Assembly: GCA_027314515.1 (NCBI GenBank)
Contig: DAHVAR010000160.1
Span: forward strand, 1-64,000
Source of the DNA: Actinomycetota bacterium
Lineage (GTDB): Bacteria > Actinomycetota > Actinomycetes > Streptosporangiales > Streptosporangiaceae
Length of the DNA: 64,000 bases
Direction: 5' to 3'
Shown here: in pieces, positions 50,813 through 60,240 of the stretch
Layout: each line of letters begins with the position of its first letter
Position numbering within the stretch: position 1 is the first letter of the stretch
Made by a program: the position numbers and the translations under genes
Notes under the pieces: model-generated
Databases searched by the model: none
What the model was told of the DNA's origin: nothing
The model's input: only the letters and a program-made list of their open reading frames with translations

Positions 50813-52619
50813 CATCCGGGTCTGGCCCAGCGCCCGTACCGGCGGCCAGCAGTCCGCGAACGGGCACGTGGTGAGCGGCGGCCCCGCGCTGGCTACGACC
50901 CGGCTCGGCCCGGCCGAGCGCGCCGCTTCGCTCGAGGCGCTGGCCAGCCATGAACTGCAAGTGCTGGTAGTCGGCGGTGGCGTGGTCGGGGCCGGCGTGG
51001 CACTCGACGCCGTCACCCGCGGGCTGACTACCGGACTGGTGGAGGCCAGGGACTTCGGCTCGGGCACCTCCTCACGGTCGAGCAAGCTGATCCACGGCGG
51101 CTTGCGCTACCTTGAGCAGCTCAACGTGGGCCTGGTGCGGGAGGCGCTCAGCGAGCGCTCGCTGCTGCTGCAGCGGCTCGCGCCGCATCTGGTCCGTCCT
51201 GTGTCGTTCCTGTTCCCGTTCACTCACCATGGCTGGGAACGGGCCTACGTGGGCGTCGGCGTCACCGCCTACGACTCGCTGGGCTTCTCCCTCGGCCAGA
51301 CCCGCGGCCTGCCCGGCCACCGCCAGCTGACCAGGCGCGGCGCGCTACGGCTCGCGCCCGCACTGAACCGCAGGGCGCTGACCGGGGCGCTTGTCTACTG
51401 GGACGCGCAGGTCGACGACGCGCGTTACGTCATGACCTTGGTGCGCACCGCGGCGAGCTTCGGCGCGCACGCGGCATCCCGCACTCAGGTGACGGGCTTC
51501 CTTCGCGAGGGCGAGCGGGTTACCGGCGTGCGGGCCACCGACCTGGAGACCGGGACCGAGCTGGAGATCCGTGCCCAGCAAGTCGTCAATGCCACCGGAG
51601 TCTGGACCGACGAGATCCAGGAGATGGTCGGCGGCCGCGGCACGATCAATGTCCGGGCGTCTAAGGGCGTCCACCTGGTCGTGCCGCGTGATCGGATCCA
51701 CTCCACCACCGGGATCATCCTGCGCACGCCGGTGAGCGTGCTGTTCGTGATCCCGTGGGGACGGCACTGGATCATCGGCACGACCGACACCGACTGGTCG
51801 CTGGACAAGGCGCACCCGGCGGCGAGCCGGGCCGACATCGACTACGTGCTGGGGCAGCTCAACAAGATCCTCGCCGTGCCGCTCAGCCAGGACGATGTCG
51901 AGGGCGTGTACGCCGGCCTGCGGCCGCTGCTGGCGGGTGAGTCTGAGTCCACGTCCAAGCTGTCGCGCGAGCACACCGTGGTGCACCCGGTACCCGGCCT
52001 GGTCATGATCGCCGGCGGCAAGTACACCACCTACCGGATCATGGCCCGCGACGCCGTCGACGCGGTTGCGCACGGACTGGACGGCAAGGTCGCGCCATCC
52101 TGCACCGACAGCATCCCGCTGGCCGGCGCCGACGGTTTCATCGCGCTATGGAACTCCCGGCACGCCCTGGCCCGATCCTCAGGCCTGCACGTCGCGCGGA
52201 TCGAGCATTTGCTGCAGCGGTACGGATCGATGATCGGCGAGGTGCTGGCGCTCATCTCGGCCGATCCCGGCCTCGGCAAGCCGCTGGCCGGTGCTGACGA
52301 CTACCTGCGCGCTGAGGTTGTCTACGCGGCATCGCACGAGGGCGCTCGCCACCTGGACGACGTGCTGTCGAGGCGCACGCATGCCTCGATCGAGACCTGG
52401 GATCGCGGCCTGTCGGCGGCCGAGGAAGCGGTCAGCCTGATGGCGGGGCCGATGAAGTGGAAGACCCGGCAGATCGCGCGGGAGCTGGAGAACTACCGGG
52501 CCAGGGTGGCGGCCGAGCGCGCGTCCCAGGAAGCCGATTCCGATCAGGACGCCGACGCCATCGGGCTCGGCGCGCCGGATATCGTGCCGGTGCTGCAGGG
52601 GGACAGCGCTACGGCCTGA
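50796..52619 (+). CDS. glpD: FAD-dependent glycerol-3-phosphate dehydrogenase
   Basis: GlpD oxidises glycerol 3-phosphate to dihydroxyacetone phosphate at the membrane, passing electrons to quinone. The FAD motif VVGGGVVGAGVALDAVTRG (about 55-73), the segment GSGTSSRSSKLIHGGLRYLEQLNVGLVREAL and GTTDTDW are characteristic, with the DAO_C domain after about residue 430. The first GTG (50796) overlaps guaB3 by 17 bases; the paired GTG codons at 50868 and 50871 are possible starts giving a shorter N-terminus. The closest layout is the GlpD2 type of mycobacteria. Confidence 0.95.
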   Translation: MPRRADIRVWPSARTGGQQSANGHVVSGGPALATTRLGPAERAASLEALASHELQVLVVGGGVVGAGVALDAVTRGLTTGLVEARDFGSGTSSRSSKLIHGGLRYLEQLNVGLVREALSERSLLLQRLAPHLVRPVSFLFPFTHHGWERAYVGVGVTAYDSLGFSLGQTRGLPGHRQLTRRGALRLAPALNRRALTGALVYWDAQVDDARYVMTLVRTAASFGAHAASRTQVTGFLREGERVTGVRATDLETGTELEIRAQQVVNATGVWTDEIQEMVGGRGTINVRASKGVHLVVPRDRIHSTTGIILRTPVSVLFVIPWGRHWIIGTTDTDWSLDKAHPAASRADIDYVLGQLNKILAVPLSQDDVEGVYAGLRPLLAGESESTSKLSREHTVVHPVPGLVMIAGGKYTTYRIMARDAVDAVAHGLDGKVAPSCTDSIPLAGADGFIALWNSRHALARSSGLHVARIEHLLQRYGSMIGEVLALISADPGLGKPLAGADDYLRAEVVYAASHEGARHLDDVLSRRTHASIETWDRGLSAAEEAVSLMAGPMKWKTRQIARELENYRARVAAERASQEADSDQDADAIGLGAPDIVPVLQGDSATA

Positions 52620-52655
52620 GTGACATTTGCGATTAAGCCGGCTAGAGGGGGAGCC

Positions 52656-53066
52656 ATGGAGCAGAAGGTGCTCGTCCGTGCGGTAGCGGAGCGAACCAGG
52701 CTGTCGCGCGAGGAATCCGCGGATGTCACCAGGGCAGTGCTGGAGGGACTGGCAGAGCAGCTCAGTGACGGCGAGGCCAGGCGCCTCGCCGCGGATCTGC
52801 CCGATGCGCTGGCGGGGCAGGCTCAGCTGCAGCGGCGCCGCAGGAAAGGGGCGCACCCGGTCGGAGTCGATGAGTTCATCCTTCGCCTCAGCGAGCGTGC
52901 CGGGCTCACTGAGGCGGACGCACGGGAGGGCGCCGGGGCCGTCCTGGCCGCACTGCGGGAGTCGCTCAGCGGGGACGGCTACCAGCACCTCGTCGGCCAA
53001 CTGCCGGCCGGCTACACGACCCTGGAGCACGGTACGGGCTTACTGCTACCGCGCCGCTCTTCATGA
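52656..53066 (+). CDS. DUF2267 protein
   Basis: The 136-residue protein consists of two copies of a helical unit: AERTRLSREESADVTRAVLEGLAEQLSDGEARRLAADLP and SERAGLTEADAREGAGAVLAALRESLSGDGYQHLVGQLP. This duplicated pattern is DUF2267. Its role is unknown. ATG 52656 follows AGAGGGGGAG. It lies 36 bases after glpD. The 3' flank is AT-rich (TTTTCTGTTGTTATAG). Confidence 0.88.
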   Translation: MEQKVLVRAVAERTRLSREESADVTRAVLEGLAEQLSDGEARRLAADLPDALAGQAQLQRRRRKGAHPVGVDEFILRLSERAGLTEADAREGAGAVLAALRESLSGDGYQHLVGQLPAGYTTLEHGTGLLLPRRSS

Positions 53067-53208
53067 ATGCGGCTTTTCTGTTGTTATAGCGACAGTAAAG
53101 TCACATCGATCATGGCCGACCCGCCGGTAACGGGAGCGGATCTCCCCGCCTGCCCGAGCGGCGCGCCCGCGAGACCCGGCTGGGCCGCTCGGCGCACCCG
53201 GCGGCGCA

Positions 53209-53214
53209 ACTAGA
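53209..53214 (+). promoter_or_regulatory. -10 element of a probably leaderless trpS transcript
   Basis: TAGACT ends nine bases before the trpS ATG, which places the expected transcription start at or next to the A of the start codon. No Shine-Dalgarno is visible. The -35 region is poor. Confidence 0.5.
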
Positions 53215-53223
53215 CTGCGGCCT

Positions 53224-54228
53224 ATGTCCCGACCACGCGTGCTGTCCGGCATCCAGCCGACCGCTGACTCGTTTCACATCGGCAACTACCTGGGTGCGCT
53301 GCGCCAGTGGGTGGCCCTGCAGGAAACCCACGACACCTTCTATTGCGTTGTCGACCTGCACGCGATCACGCTGCCGCAAGAGCCGGCCGAACTGCGCGCC
53401 CGGACCAGGGTTGCTGCTGCCCAGCTATTCGCGGCGGGCCTTGACCCGGACTCCTCGACGGTGTTCGTGCAAAGTCACGTGCCCGAGCACCCGGCGCTGG
53501 AATGGGTGCTGGCCTGCATTACCGGCTTTGGCGAGGCCAGCCGGATGATCCAGTTCAAGGACAAGTCGGCGAAGGGCGGTGCCGACGCGGCCAGCGTCGG
53601 GCTGTTCACCTACCCGATCCTGCAGGCCGCCGACATCCTGCTCTATGACGCCGACCAGGTACCCGTCGGCGAGGACCAGCGTCAGCACCTGGAACTGACC
53701 AGGGACCTGGCCCAGCGCTTCAACTACCGGTTCGGCCCGACGTTCGTCGTCCCCGGTCCCTACATCCTGCCCGGGGTCGCCAAGATTGGCGACCTGCAGG
53801 ATCCGACCATCAAGATGAGCAAGTCGGCATCGTCGCCGCAGGGCATCATCGACATACTCGAGGACCCCGACTCGATCCGCCGCAAGATCATGCGCGCCGT
53901 TACCGACACCGACGGGGAGGTACGGGCCGACGAGGCGGCCAAGCCCGGCGTGACGAACCTGCTGCGCATCTACGCTGCGCTGGCCGGCGAGCCGGTCCCG
54001 AGCCTGGAGCGGCAGTACGCCGGAGCCGGCTACGGCAAGCTGAAGAAGGACCTGGCTGAGGTAGTGGTCGACGCGTTCGGGCCGATCCGGGAGCGGACCG
54101 AGAAGCTGCTGGCCAACGAGTCCGAACTCGACCGGCTGCTGGCCGCCGGGGCTGAGAAGGCCCACCGGATTGCCGCCGCCACGATGGCGCGGGTGCGCGA
54201 CAGGATGGGCTTCCTGCCGCCCGCCTGA
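53224..54228 (+). CDS. trpS: Tryptophanyl-tRNA synthetase
   Basis: TrpS charges tRNA-Trp. Class I signatures are present: the HIGH-type motif SFHIGNYLG (His18-Asn21) and KMSKS (197-201, [12 protein letters not shown]). The tryptophan pocket region DLHAIT and [29 protein letters not shown] are typical. Length 334 is standard. It is transcribed alone, with a -10 element directly upstream. Confidence 0.97.
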   Translation: MSRPRVLSGIQPTADSFHIGNYLGALRQWVALQETHDTFYCVVDLHAITLPQEPAELRARTRVAAAQLFAAGLDPDSSTVFVQSHVPEHPALEWVLACITGFGEASRMIQFKDKSAKGGADAASVGLFTYPILQAADILLYDADQVPVGEDQRQHLELTRDLAQRFNYRFGPTFVVPGPYILPGVAKIGDLQDPTIKMSKSASSPQGIIDILEDPDSIRRKIMRAVTDTDGEVRADEAAKPGVTNLLRIYAALAGEPVPSLERQYAGAGYGKLKKDLAEVVVDAFGPIRERTEKLLANESELDRLLAAGAEKAHRIAAATMARVRDRMGFLPPA

Positions 54229-54403
54229 GCCCGCTCGCCGCTGTCGGGGGGAAGCCGGGGCGCTCAGACTGCGCACGGCGCTCCGTCGGCGCTTGCCGCC
54301 ATCCGCGGCGTCTGCGGAAGGCATGATTATGACCGCGCGCTGCGGGTAGTTGCGGGCCCCGCAGGCGCTTCTCCCCTCCACGCCTGCGCAGGGAGTGATC
54401 AGG

Positions 54404-55075
54404 ATGGCTGGGACGCTTCGCATCCGGCGCAGCCGGGGTGCGCTGAGCGGGTCGCTGCTCGTGCTGCTCGGCATCTGGGGCGCGCTGATTCCGTTCGTGG
54501 GCCCGTACTTCAGCTACGCATACACGCCCGACCGGGTCTGGACACCGACATCCGGCCGCATGTGGCTGGAAGTCCTGCCGGGCGTCGTCACGCTGGCAGG
54601 CGGCCTGGTGGTGGTGCTCAGCAGGTTCCGGCCGGCGGCGGTCATGGGGGCCTGGGTCGCGGCGCTCGCGGGCGCCTGGTTTGCCGTCGGCCACCTGGTC
54701 GCCCGCTTCTGGGCGGGCCTGCCGGCCGCTGGCACGCCGGTGGGCGGCGCCGCCCGCTCGGTCCTTGAGCAGATCGGCTTCTTCACCGGGCTCGGCGTGG
54801 TGATCACATTCGTGGCCGCGCTGGCGCTCGGCAGGTTCACGATGGTCGCTGTTGACGACGCCGCGGCAGGCCGGGCGGCACCGAGTGCTGCCGCGAGCTC
54901 GGCGGCCAGCGCCGCTGCTGAGAGGGCCGTCGGCGGACCTGCCAGGACGCGCATCGGCGGCACGGCCCGGGTCAAGCTGATACCGGCGTTCCGCGGCCGC
55001 TCCCGGACGGCGGACGTGGCCGAAGGCGATCCAGTCACCGGCAGCGCTAGCGCCGAGGAGGCCAGCGCCCGGTAG
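54404..55075 (+). CDS. Four-helix membrane protein, unknown function
   Basis: The 223-residue protein has four hydrophobic segments (about 15-32, 55-70, 78-100 and 122-145) and a C-terminal Ala-rich cytoplasmic tail ending in charged residues. No family motif is recognised. ATG 54404 is chosen with GGGAG 11 bases upstream; GTG 54395 is an alternative. The 175-base gap after trpS contains nothing I can identify. It converges with the carboxypeptidase gene. Confidence 0.7.
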   Translation: MAGTLRIRRSRGALSGSLLVLLGIWGALIPFVGPYFSYAYTPDRVWTPTSGRMWLEVLPGVVTLAGGLVVVLSRFRPAAVMGAWVAALAGAWFAVGHLVARFWAGLPAAGTPVGGAARSVLEQIGFFTGLGVVITFVAALALGRFTMVAVDDAAAGRAAPSAAASSAASAAAERAVGGPARTRIGGTARVKLIPAFRGRSRTADVAEGDPVTGSASAEEASAR

Positions 55076-55137
55076 TCCAGGGCCTGGCCCGAGCGGTGCC
55101 TGGCTAGCCACTGGCTAGCCAGGCTGCGGCGGCCGCG

Positions 55138-56502
55138 TCAGAGCGCCTGGCGCCGTCCGGCCCCCGGCCTGCGTCGGGTCCGGATCAGTGCGATGACCCC
55201 GAGTGCGGCAGCCACCGCGCCTCCTGCCAGCAGTGCGTAGGCTGCGGTGCTGCCGCCGGCCGCCGGCCGCGAGGCAGCCAGCTGTGCCGGTGTCGCGCCG
55301 GGCCGGGGCCCCGCCGCGCCGGGTGCGCCGGGTGCGGTACCGGGATATTGCGCCGGCAGCGGCGGCACCAGCTCGCCGACCGGCGCAGCTTTGCCGTTCA
55401 TCGCGAATCCCCAGTTCAGCAGCTTCTCGGCCGAGGTGATCTCGTGCTGCGCCGTGCAGTGCAGCACGCTGACGATCAGCGTGACGCCATGACGCCTGGC
55501 CAGCCCGACGTAGGTGGCCTCGGAGCTGACGGTCCAGCCGGGCTTTCCACCGAGACCGCCGCGGTACTGCGTGAGCAGGGCATCCTGGTTAACAAGCGTC
55601 TCCCAGTCGTGGCGCTTGACCTCGAACCGGGCCGAGAGCGTGGAGTCGTACTTCATGAAGGCCGGCATTGCCAGTGCCTGCCTGGCGATCAGCGCCTCGT
55701 CGTACGCAGACGTCACCTGGCCGGCCGCCGGCAGCCCGTTCGGCAGCTTCGCGACCACGTCGTACGCCTGCAGGTGGCGGGCCTCGGCGTTGATCAGCGC
55801 CATGCCCTTCGCGAACGAGCCGGTGGCCTGGGTGAGCGCGACCGCGGCGTCGTTGGCTGAGATCAGCAGCAGGGCGCGGAACAGGTCGGCGACCCGGTAA
55901 GCGCGGCCGGTGATCAGCGGCGCGTCGCCGGGCTGCTGCGAGGTCGCCAGGCTGCTCGCGACGACCATGCCATCGGGATTGAGCAGCGGGATCAGCGTGA
56001 TCGCCGTGAGAACCTTGAGCGTGCTCGCCGGCCCGAACAGGCCATGGGGGTCGTTGGCTGCCAGTACCTGGCCGGTGCCGGCGTTGGCGATCACCCAGGC
56101 CGACGCAGGGATGTCCGGCAGCGGCATCGGGTCAGCCGCCGGCTGATGCACGACGAGCCCCTGGCTGGCCATCAGCGGGCCGCCGACCAGCCGGGCTGCC
56201 GGACTGCCGGGCTGCGGGATGCTGGCCGGCTGCCCGGGCCGGATGGCTTGCTGGCCTCCGGCGACGCTGGCAACCATGGCCGCGCGGGAGGCCGGCCGCG
56301 CGCTGGCCGTCAGGCATGCGCTGGCCGTCGGGCATGCGACGGCGGCCAGCGCGGCGCCGAGAGCAATGGCTGCCGCCGGGCGCCCGCCGGGCCGCAGCGG
56401 CTGCCGCGCCGCTGGCGGAGAGGTGGCCCGGCGACCCGAAGATGCTATGCCGTGGTGGCGCCGGCTGAAGCGCCCCGGCAGCACCCGAAGTCCGGTAATC
56501 AC
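55138..56502 (-). CDS. Penicillin-binding D-alanyl-D-alanine carboxypeptidase
   Basis: Low-molecular-weight PBPs of this family trim pentapeptides in peptidoglycan. With GTG 56502 as start the protein has 454 residues: a signal-like helix (AAAIALGAALAAVAC, about 43-57), the SxxK motif STLK (160-163), SAN (215-217) and a KTG-equivalent reading KPG (320-322). The C-terminus has a membrane anchor (YALLAGGAVAAALGVIALI) followed by Arg residues. The frame is open to 56634, but that would overlap the divergent promoter region; a TAGTGT hexamer and GGGGAA lie upstream of 56502. The KPG triad deviates from the usual KTG. Confidence 0.88.
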   Translation of the reverse strand: MITGLRVLPGRFSRRHHGIASSGRRATSPPAARQPLRPGGRPAAAIALGAALAAVACPTASACLTASARPASRAAMVASVAGGQQAIRPGQPASIPQPGSPAARLVGGPLMASQGLVVHQPAADPMPLPDIPASAWVIANAGTGQVLAANDPHGLFGPASTLKVLTAITLIPLLNPDGMVVASSLATSQQPGDAPLITGRAYRVADLFRALLLISANDAAVALTQATGSFAKGMALINAEARHLQAYDVVAKLPNGLPAAGQVTSAYDEALIARQALAMPAFMKYDSTLSARFEVKRHDWETLVNQDALLTQYRGGLGGKPGWTVSSEATYVGLARRHGVTLIVSVLHCTAQHEITSAEKLLNWGFAMNGKAAPVGELVPPLPAQYPGTAPGAPGAAGPRPGATPAQLAASRPAAGGSTAAYALLAGGAVAAALGVIALIRTRRRPGAGRRQAL

Positions 56503-56676
56503 GCCGTGTGACGTTCCCCACACTAATGGTGATTGATGCGTGACAGATTGGCGGCCTATCGGGTTCAGGTATGACAAGCCGGGGTTGCTTTGCGAAAGCT
56601 TTGACCGACCTCGACTGCGCGGCTCGTGGCGCACGTCACAGCGATGGGCCGGAGCCTCGCGCCGTACGCTGATGGA

Positions 56677-58257
56677 ATGAGTCGCACATCGGAGTCAGGC
56701 ACACCGATCGAGGGCGTCTACGGGCCAAAGAACATCCAGCACCTCGATCCTGGCACGGACCTGGGCGAGCCCGGCGCCTTCCCGTTCACCAGGGGCGTCT
56801 ACCCGACCATGTACCTGACCCGGCCATGGACGATGCGGCAGTATGCAGGCTTTTCTACCGCGGCGGATTCGAACCGCCGGTATCACCAGCTCATCGCGGC
56901 CGGAACCACCGGCCTGTCAGTAGCGTTCGACCTGCCCACGCAGATGGGCTTCGATTCGGACGCGGAGCAGGCCAGGGGAGAGGTCGGCAAGGTCGGCGTG
57001 GCCATCGACTCGCTGGAGGACATGCGGCTGCTCTTTGACGGCATCCGCCTCGACCAGGTGTCGACGTCGATGACCATCAACGCGCCGGCCGCGCTGCTGC
57101 TCCTGCTGTATCAGCTGGTCGCGGAGGAGCAGGGGGTGCCGCCGGCGGCGATCTCCGGCACGATCCAGAACGACATCCTGAAGGAATACATCGCGCGCGG
57201 AACCTACATCTACCCGCCAGGGCCCTCGCTCCGGCTGGTTGCCGACGCGTTTGCTTACTGCCGGGCGGAGATCCCGCGCTGGAATACCATCTCGATCTCC
57301 GGCTACCACATGGCCGAGGCGGGAGCCACGCCCGTCCAGGAGATCGCCTTCACGCTGGCGAACGCGCGCGAGTACGTACGGACCGCGATCGCGTCCGGCC
57401 TGGCGGTGGACGAGTTCGCGCCGAGGCTGTCGTTCTTCTTCGTGGCGCGCACGACACTGCTGGAGGAGATAGCCAAGTTCCGGGCGGCCCGGCGGCTGTG
57501 GGCGCACATCATGCGCGACGAATTCGGTGCGCAGGACCCCAGGTCGCAGATGCTGCGGTTCCACACGCAGACGGCGGGCGTGCAGCTCACCGCGCAGCAG
57601 CCGGAGGTCAACCTGGCACGGGTAACCCTCCAGGCGCTGGCGGCGGTGCTGGGCGGCACCCAGTCGCTGCATACCAACTCTTACGACGAGGCGATCGCGC
57701 TGCCGACGCAGAAGGCGGCGACGCTCGCGCTGCGCACGCAGCAGGTGCTGGCCTTCGAGACCGACCTCACCGCCACCGTCGACCCGCTGGCCGGCTCGTA
57801 TGCCATCGAGTCGTTGACCGATGACATCGAGGCCAGGGCTCGTGAGCTGATGGACCAGGTTGCCGCACTCGGCGGTGCGGTCGCCGCGATCGAGCAGGGC
57901 TTCCAGAAGGCCGAGATCGAGCGGTCCGCCTACCGGATAGCCCGTGAAGTTGACTCCGGGGAACGCACAGTCGTCGGCGTGAACGCCTACCTCGCCGAGC
58001 AGGAGGAGCCCTACGAGCCGCTGCGGGTCGACCCGGCGATCGAGCAGGAGCAGGCGGCCAGGCTTGCCGATCTGCGGGCGCGCCGGGACCGCGGGGAAGT
58101 CGAGCGGTGCCTGGCGGACGTCAGGCGGGCCGCAGCGGGCGAGGCGAACATGCTGTACCCGCTGCGCGAGGCCCTGCGAGCGCTGGCGACGGTGGGCGAG
58201 GTCAGTAACGCGCTGCGGGACGTCTGGGGTGTCTACCGGCCGCCTGAGGTGTATTAG
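56677..58257 (+). CDS. Methylmalonyl-CoA mutase-type catalytic subunit without B12 domain
   Basis: The 526-residue protein is the CoA-binding barrel of the coenzyme B12 mutase family. Residues aligned with Propionibacterium MutB Tyr89, Arg207 and His244 are Tyr56 (RQYAGF), Arg174 (EYIARGTY) and His211 ([11 protein letters not shown]). The Tyr/Arg pair marks methylmalonyl-CoA specificity; isobutyryl-CoA mutase has Phe/Gln. The C-terminus ends at [10 protein letters not shown] without the DxHxxG cobalamin domain, so a separate small subunit must exist elsewhere. ATG 56677 is chosen; TACGCT seven bases upstream suggests a leaderless mRNA. GTG 56626 would add 17 residues. Confidence 0.9.
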   Translation: MSRTSESGTPIEGVYGPKNIQHLDPGTDLGEPGAFPFTRGVYPTMYLTRPWTMRQYAGFSTAADSNRRYHQLIAAGTTGLSVAFDLPTQMGFDSDAEQARGEVGKVGVAIDSLEDMRLLFDGIRLDQVSTSMTINAPAALLLLLYQLVAEEQGVPPAAISGTIQNDILKEYIARGTYIYPPGPSLRLVADAFAYCRAEIPRWNTISISGYHMAEAGATPVQEIAFTLANAREYVRTAIASGLAVDEFAPRLSFFFVARTTLLEEIAKFRAARRLWAHIMRDEFGAQDPRSQMLRFHTQTAGVQLTAQQPEVNLARVTLQALAAVLGGTQSLHTNSYDEAIALPTQKAATLALRTQQVLAFETDLTATVDPLAGSYAIESLTDDIEARARELMDQVAALGGAVAAIEQGFQKAEIERSAYRIAREVDSGERTVVGVNAYLAEQEEPYEPLRVDPAIEQEQAARLADLRARRDRGEVERCLADVRRAAAGEANMLYPLREALRALATVGEVSNALRDVWGVYRPPEVY

Positions 58258-58769
58258 GGGCTGCGGCCCGGTGGCCCGGTAGCGGACGATACGAGCCACT
58301 GCGCGACAATCCCGCAACATCAGCGGACCGGTGACGCCAGGCGGTACGATGCTCGCCAGTAGAACGATCTCGTAAGCGAATGGCCAGAATGTTCGAGCCG
58401 CTGCGGTCGCCTCGCTGAACTGCCGGGCAGCGAGTCCAGTTCGCGAGCGGGAGCACGGGATGCCCGGCGCACGTGCATGGGCTTGACGGCGGCAGCGGCA
58501 AGTACTGAGCGCGAGTGCCGTGATATACGCCGGGCGCATCTTCCGGTACGAGCGATGCCGGAGCAGTTCTGGAGCGGGAATGTTACCAGGCATGGCCGGG
58601 ATCTGGTGTCGTAGCCGACGGCATTGACTTATCCCGGGCCGGGCCTGCTTGGCAGCGGACTGGAGTGAGTTCGAGGTTCAGATGGACAACCCGCTAAGCG
58701 CCGCGCGAGATAGGCGCAGGACAGCAGCCCGGAGAGTCGACGAGGGCAGTCTCGACGGGGAGGCTACGC
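58258..58769 (+). other. Intergenic region with a possible short leader ORF
   Basis: These 512 bases hold no conserved gene. Near the end, an ATG at 58682 preceded by GAGG opens a 33-codon frame (MDNPLSAARDRRRTAARRV at its start) that stops at 58783, 14 bases inside the amidohydrolase gene. An inverted repeat GTCGA/TCGAC lies at about 58736-58756. No promoter could be assigned with confidence. Confidence 0.35.
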
Positions 58770-60041
58770 ATGGCCGAGCATGACATCGGAGAAGAACTCG
58801 ACGCGTTCCTCTCCGGGCACGAGCCGGAGCTCATCGAGTTCCGGCGGGACCTGCACGCTCACCCGGAGACGGGTTACCACGAGTACCGGACCACCCGGCG
58901 CGTTGCGCTGCGGCTTGAGGCGGCCGGGCTGAAGCCGGCCATCCTGCCGAAAGGCACCGGGCTCACCGTCGACATCGGCTCGGGCTCCGCCGACGGGCCG
59001 GTGGTGGCGCTGCGCGCCGACATTGACGCGCTGCCGATCAACGATGAGAAGGACGTGCCGTACCGATCGCTCAATCGCGGCGCGTGCCACGCCTGCGGGC
59101 ATGACGTGCACACTGCCATCCTGCTCGGCACAGGGCTGTTCCTCGCCCGGGCAGCCGCAGCCCGCCCGCTACCGGGCAGAGTGCGCCTTATCTTCCAGCC
59201 GGCCGAGGAAGTGCCCGGCGGGGCGGTCGACGTCATGGCAGCTGGCGGCATCGCCTCGGTGGATCGCATCTTCGCGCTGCACTGCGACCCCCGGCTCGAC
59301 GTGGGCAAGATCGGCACCCGGACCGGCCCGATCACAGCGGCCTGCGACAAGCTGACTGTTAAAGTGACCGGCCCTGGTGGTCACACGGCACGGCCGCATC
59401 TGACAGCTGACCTGGTGTTCGCGCTCGGCAAGATCATCACCGAGCTGCCAGCGGCGCTGTCCCGCCGGGTCGATCCGCGATCCAGCCTCAGCCTGGTCTG
59501 GGGCAGGGTGAGCGCGGGCTCGGCAGCGAACGCGATTCCCGACGACGGCATGGTCGAGGGCACTATCCGGTGCCTGGACGACGCTGCCTGGCACGAGGCG
59601 CCGGACTTGGTAAAGGCGCTGCTCGAGTCCGTGGCGAGCGCCTACGGCGTCGTTCCCGAGATTAGTTACCAGCGGAACGTGCCGCCGACCGTCAACGAGG
59701 CGATCAGCACCGCCATGTTCGAGGCGGCCGCAGATCGCGTACTCGGCCCCGATTCGATCACCGAGGCACCGCAGAGCCTGGGCGGCGAAGACTTTGCCTG
59801 GTACCTGGACTCCATTCCCGGTGCGCTGGCCCGGCTGGGCACCCGAACTCCCGGCTCGGCGGCCGACTTCGACATCCATCAGGCCGTCTTCGACGTAGAC
59901 GAGCGGGCCATTGGTTTCGGAGTGCGGCTGATGTCGGCGACAGCGATGACCGCAATGCTGGACGGCGGCAGCGTAACGCCCGGTGCGATGCCAGGCGCCA
60001 CGGCGAGTCGTTCGAAGGTCGCTGACGCCGCGATCGCCTGA
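58770..60041 (+). CDS. M20-family amidohydrolase
   Basis: The 423-residue protein belongs to the M20D group (hippurate, N-acyl amino acid or indoleacetyl amino acid hydrolases). It shows IEFRRDLHAHPETGYHEYRTT, VALRADIDALPI, the metal site HACGHDVHTAILLGTG, FQPAEEVPGGA with the catalytic Glu pair, and a dimerisation domain (VKVTGPGGHTARPH). The substrate cannot be inferred. ATG 58770 follows CGGGGAGG. No transporter or amino acid gene is adjacent. Confidence 0.92.
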   Translation: MAEHDIGEELDAFLSGHEPELIEFRRDLHAHPETGYHEYRTTRRVALRLEAAGLKPAILPKGTGLTVDIGSGSADGPVVALRADIDALPINDEKDVPYRSLNRGACHACGHDVHTAILLGTGLFLARAAAARPLPGRVRLIFQPAEEVPGGAVDVMAAGGIASVDRIFALHCDPRLDVGKIGTRTGPITAACDKLTVKVTGPGGHTARPHLTADLVFALGKIITELPAALSRRVDPRSSLSLVWGRVSAGSAANAIPDDGMVEGTIRCLDDAAWHEAPDLVKALLESVASAYGVVPEISYQRNVPPTVNEAISTAMFEAAADRVLGPDSITEAPQSLGGEDFAWYLDSIPGALARLGTRTPGSAADFDIHQAVFDVDERAIGFGVRLMSATAMTAMLDGGSVTPGAMPGATASRSKVADAAIA

Positions 60042-60240
60042 ACGTGGCTCAGGCTGCGCGAGCAGGCACTGCCCTGAGCCGCAGAAATCGCCCGGGCCCG
60101 GCATAGCGCATAGAGTTGTGGGCCAGGACCTACGTCAGGCACCGGAACGGTTGCCTTGCCGCAGTGCCCGGCTCGGCCGGGCGGCGGCCGGCAAGCCGCC
60201 CGGGCCATGGCGCTGACCGTTAGTACTGGAGTGACGCCTC

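Noticed and set aside
56503-56634. An N-terminal extension of the carboxypeptidase to 56634
   Set aside because: It would overlap the short divergent promoter region, has no Shine-Dalgarno and precedes the signal peptide with an unlikely polar stretch.
58290-58340. GAGCCACTG and CCCGCAACATC, resembling parts of a cobalamin riboswitch near the B12-type mutase
   Set aside because: The two strings occur in the reverse order to the riboswitch core, the B12 box and its partner stem are missing, and they lie downstream of the mutase, not upstream.
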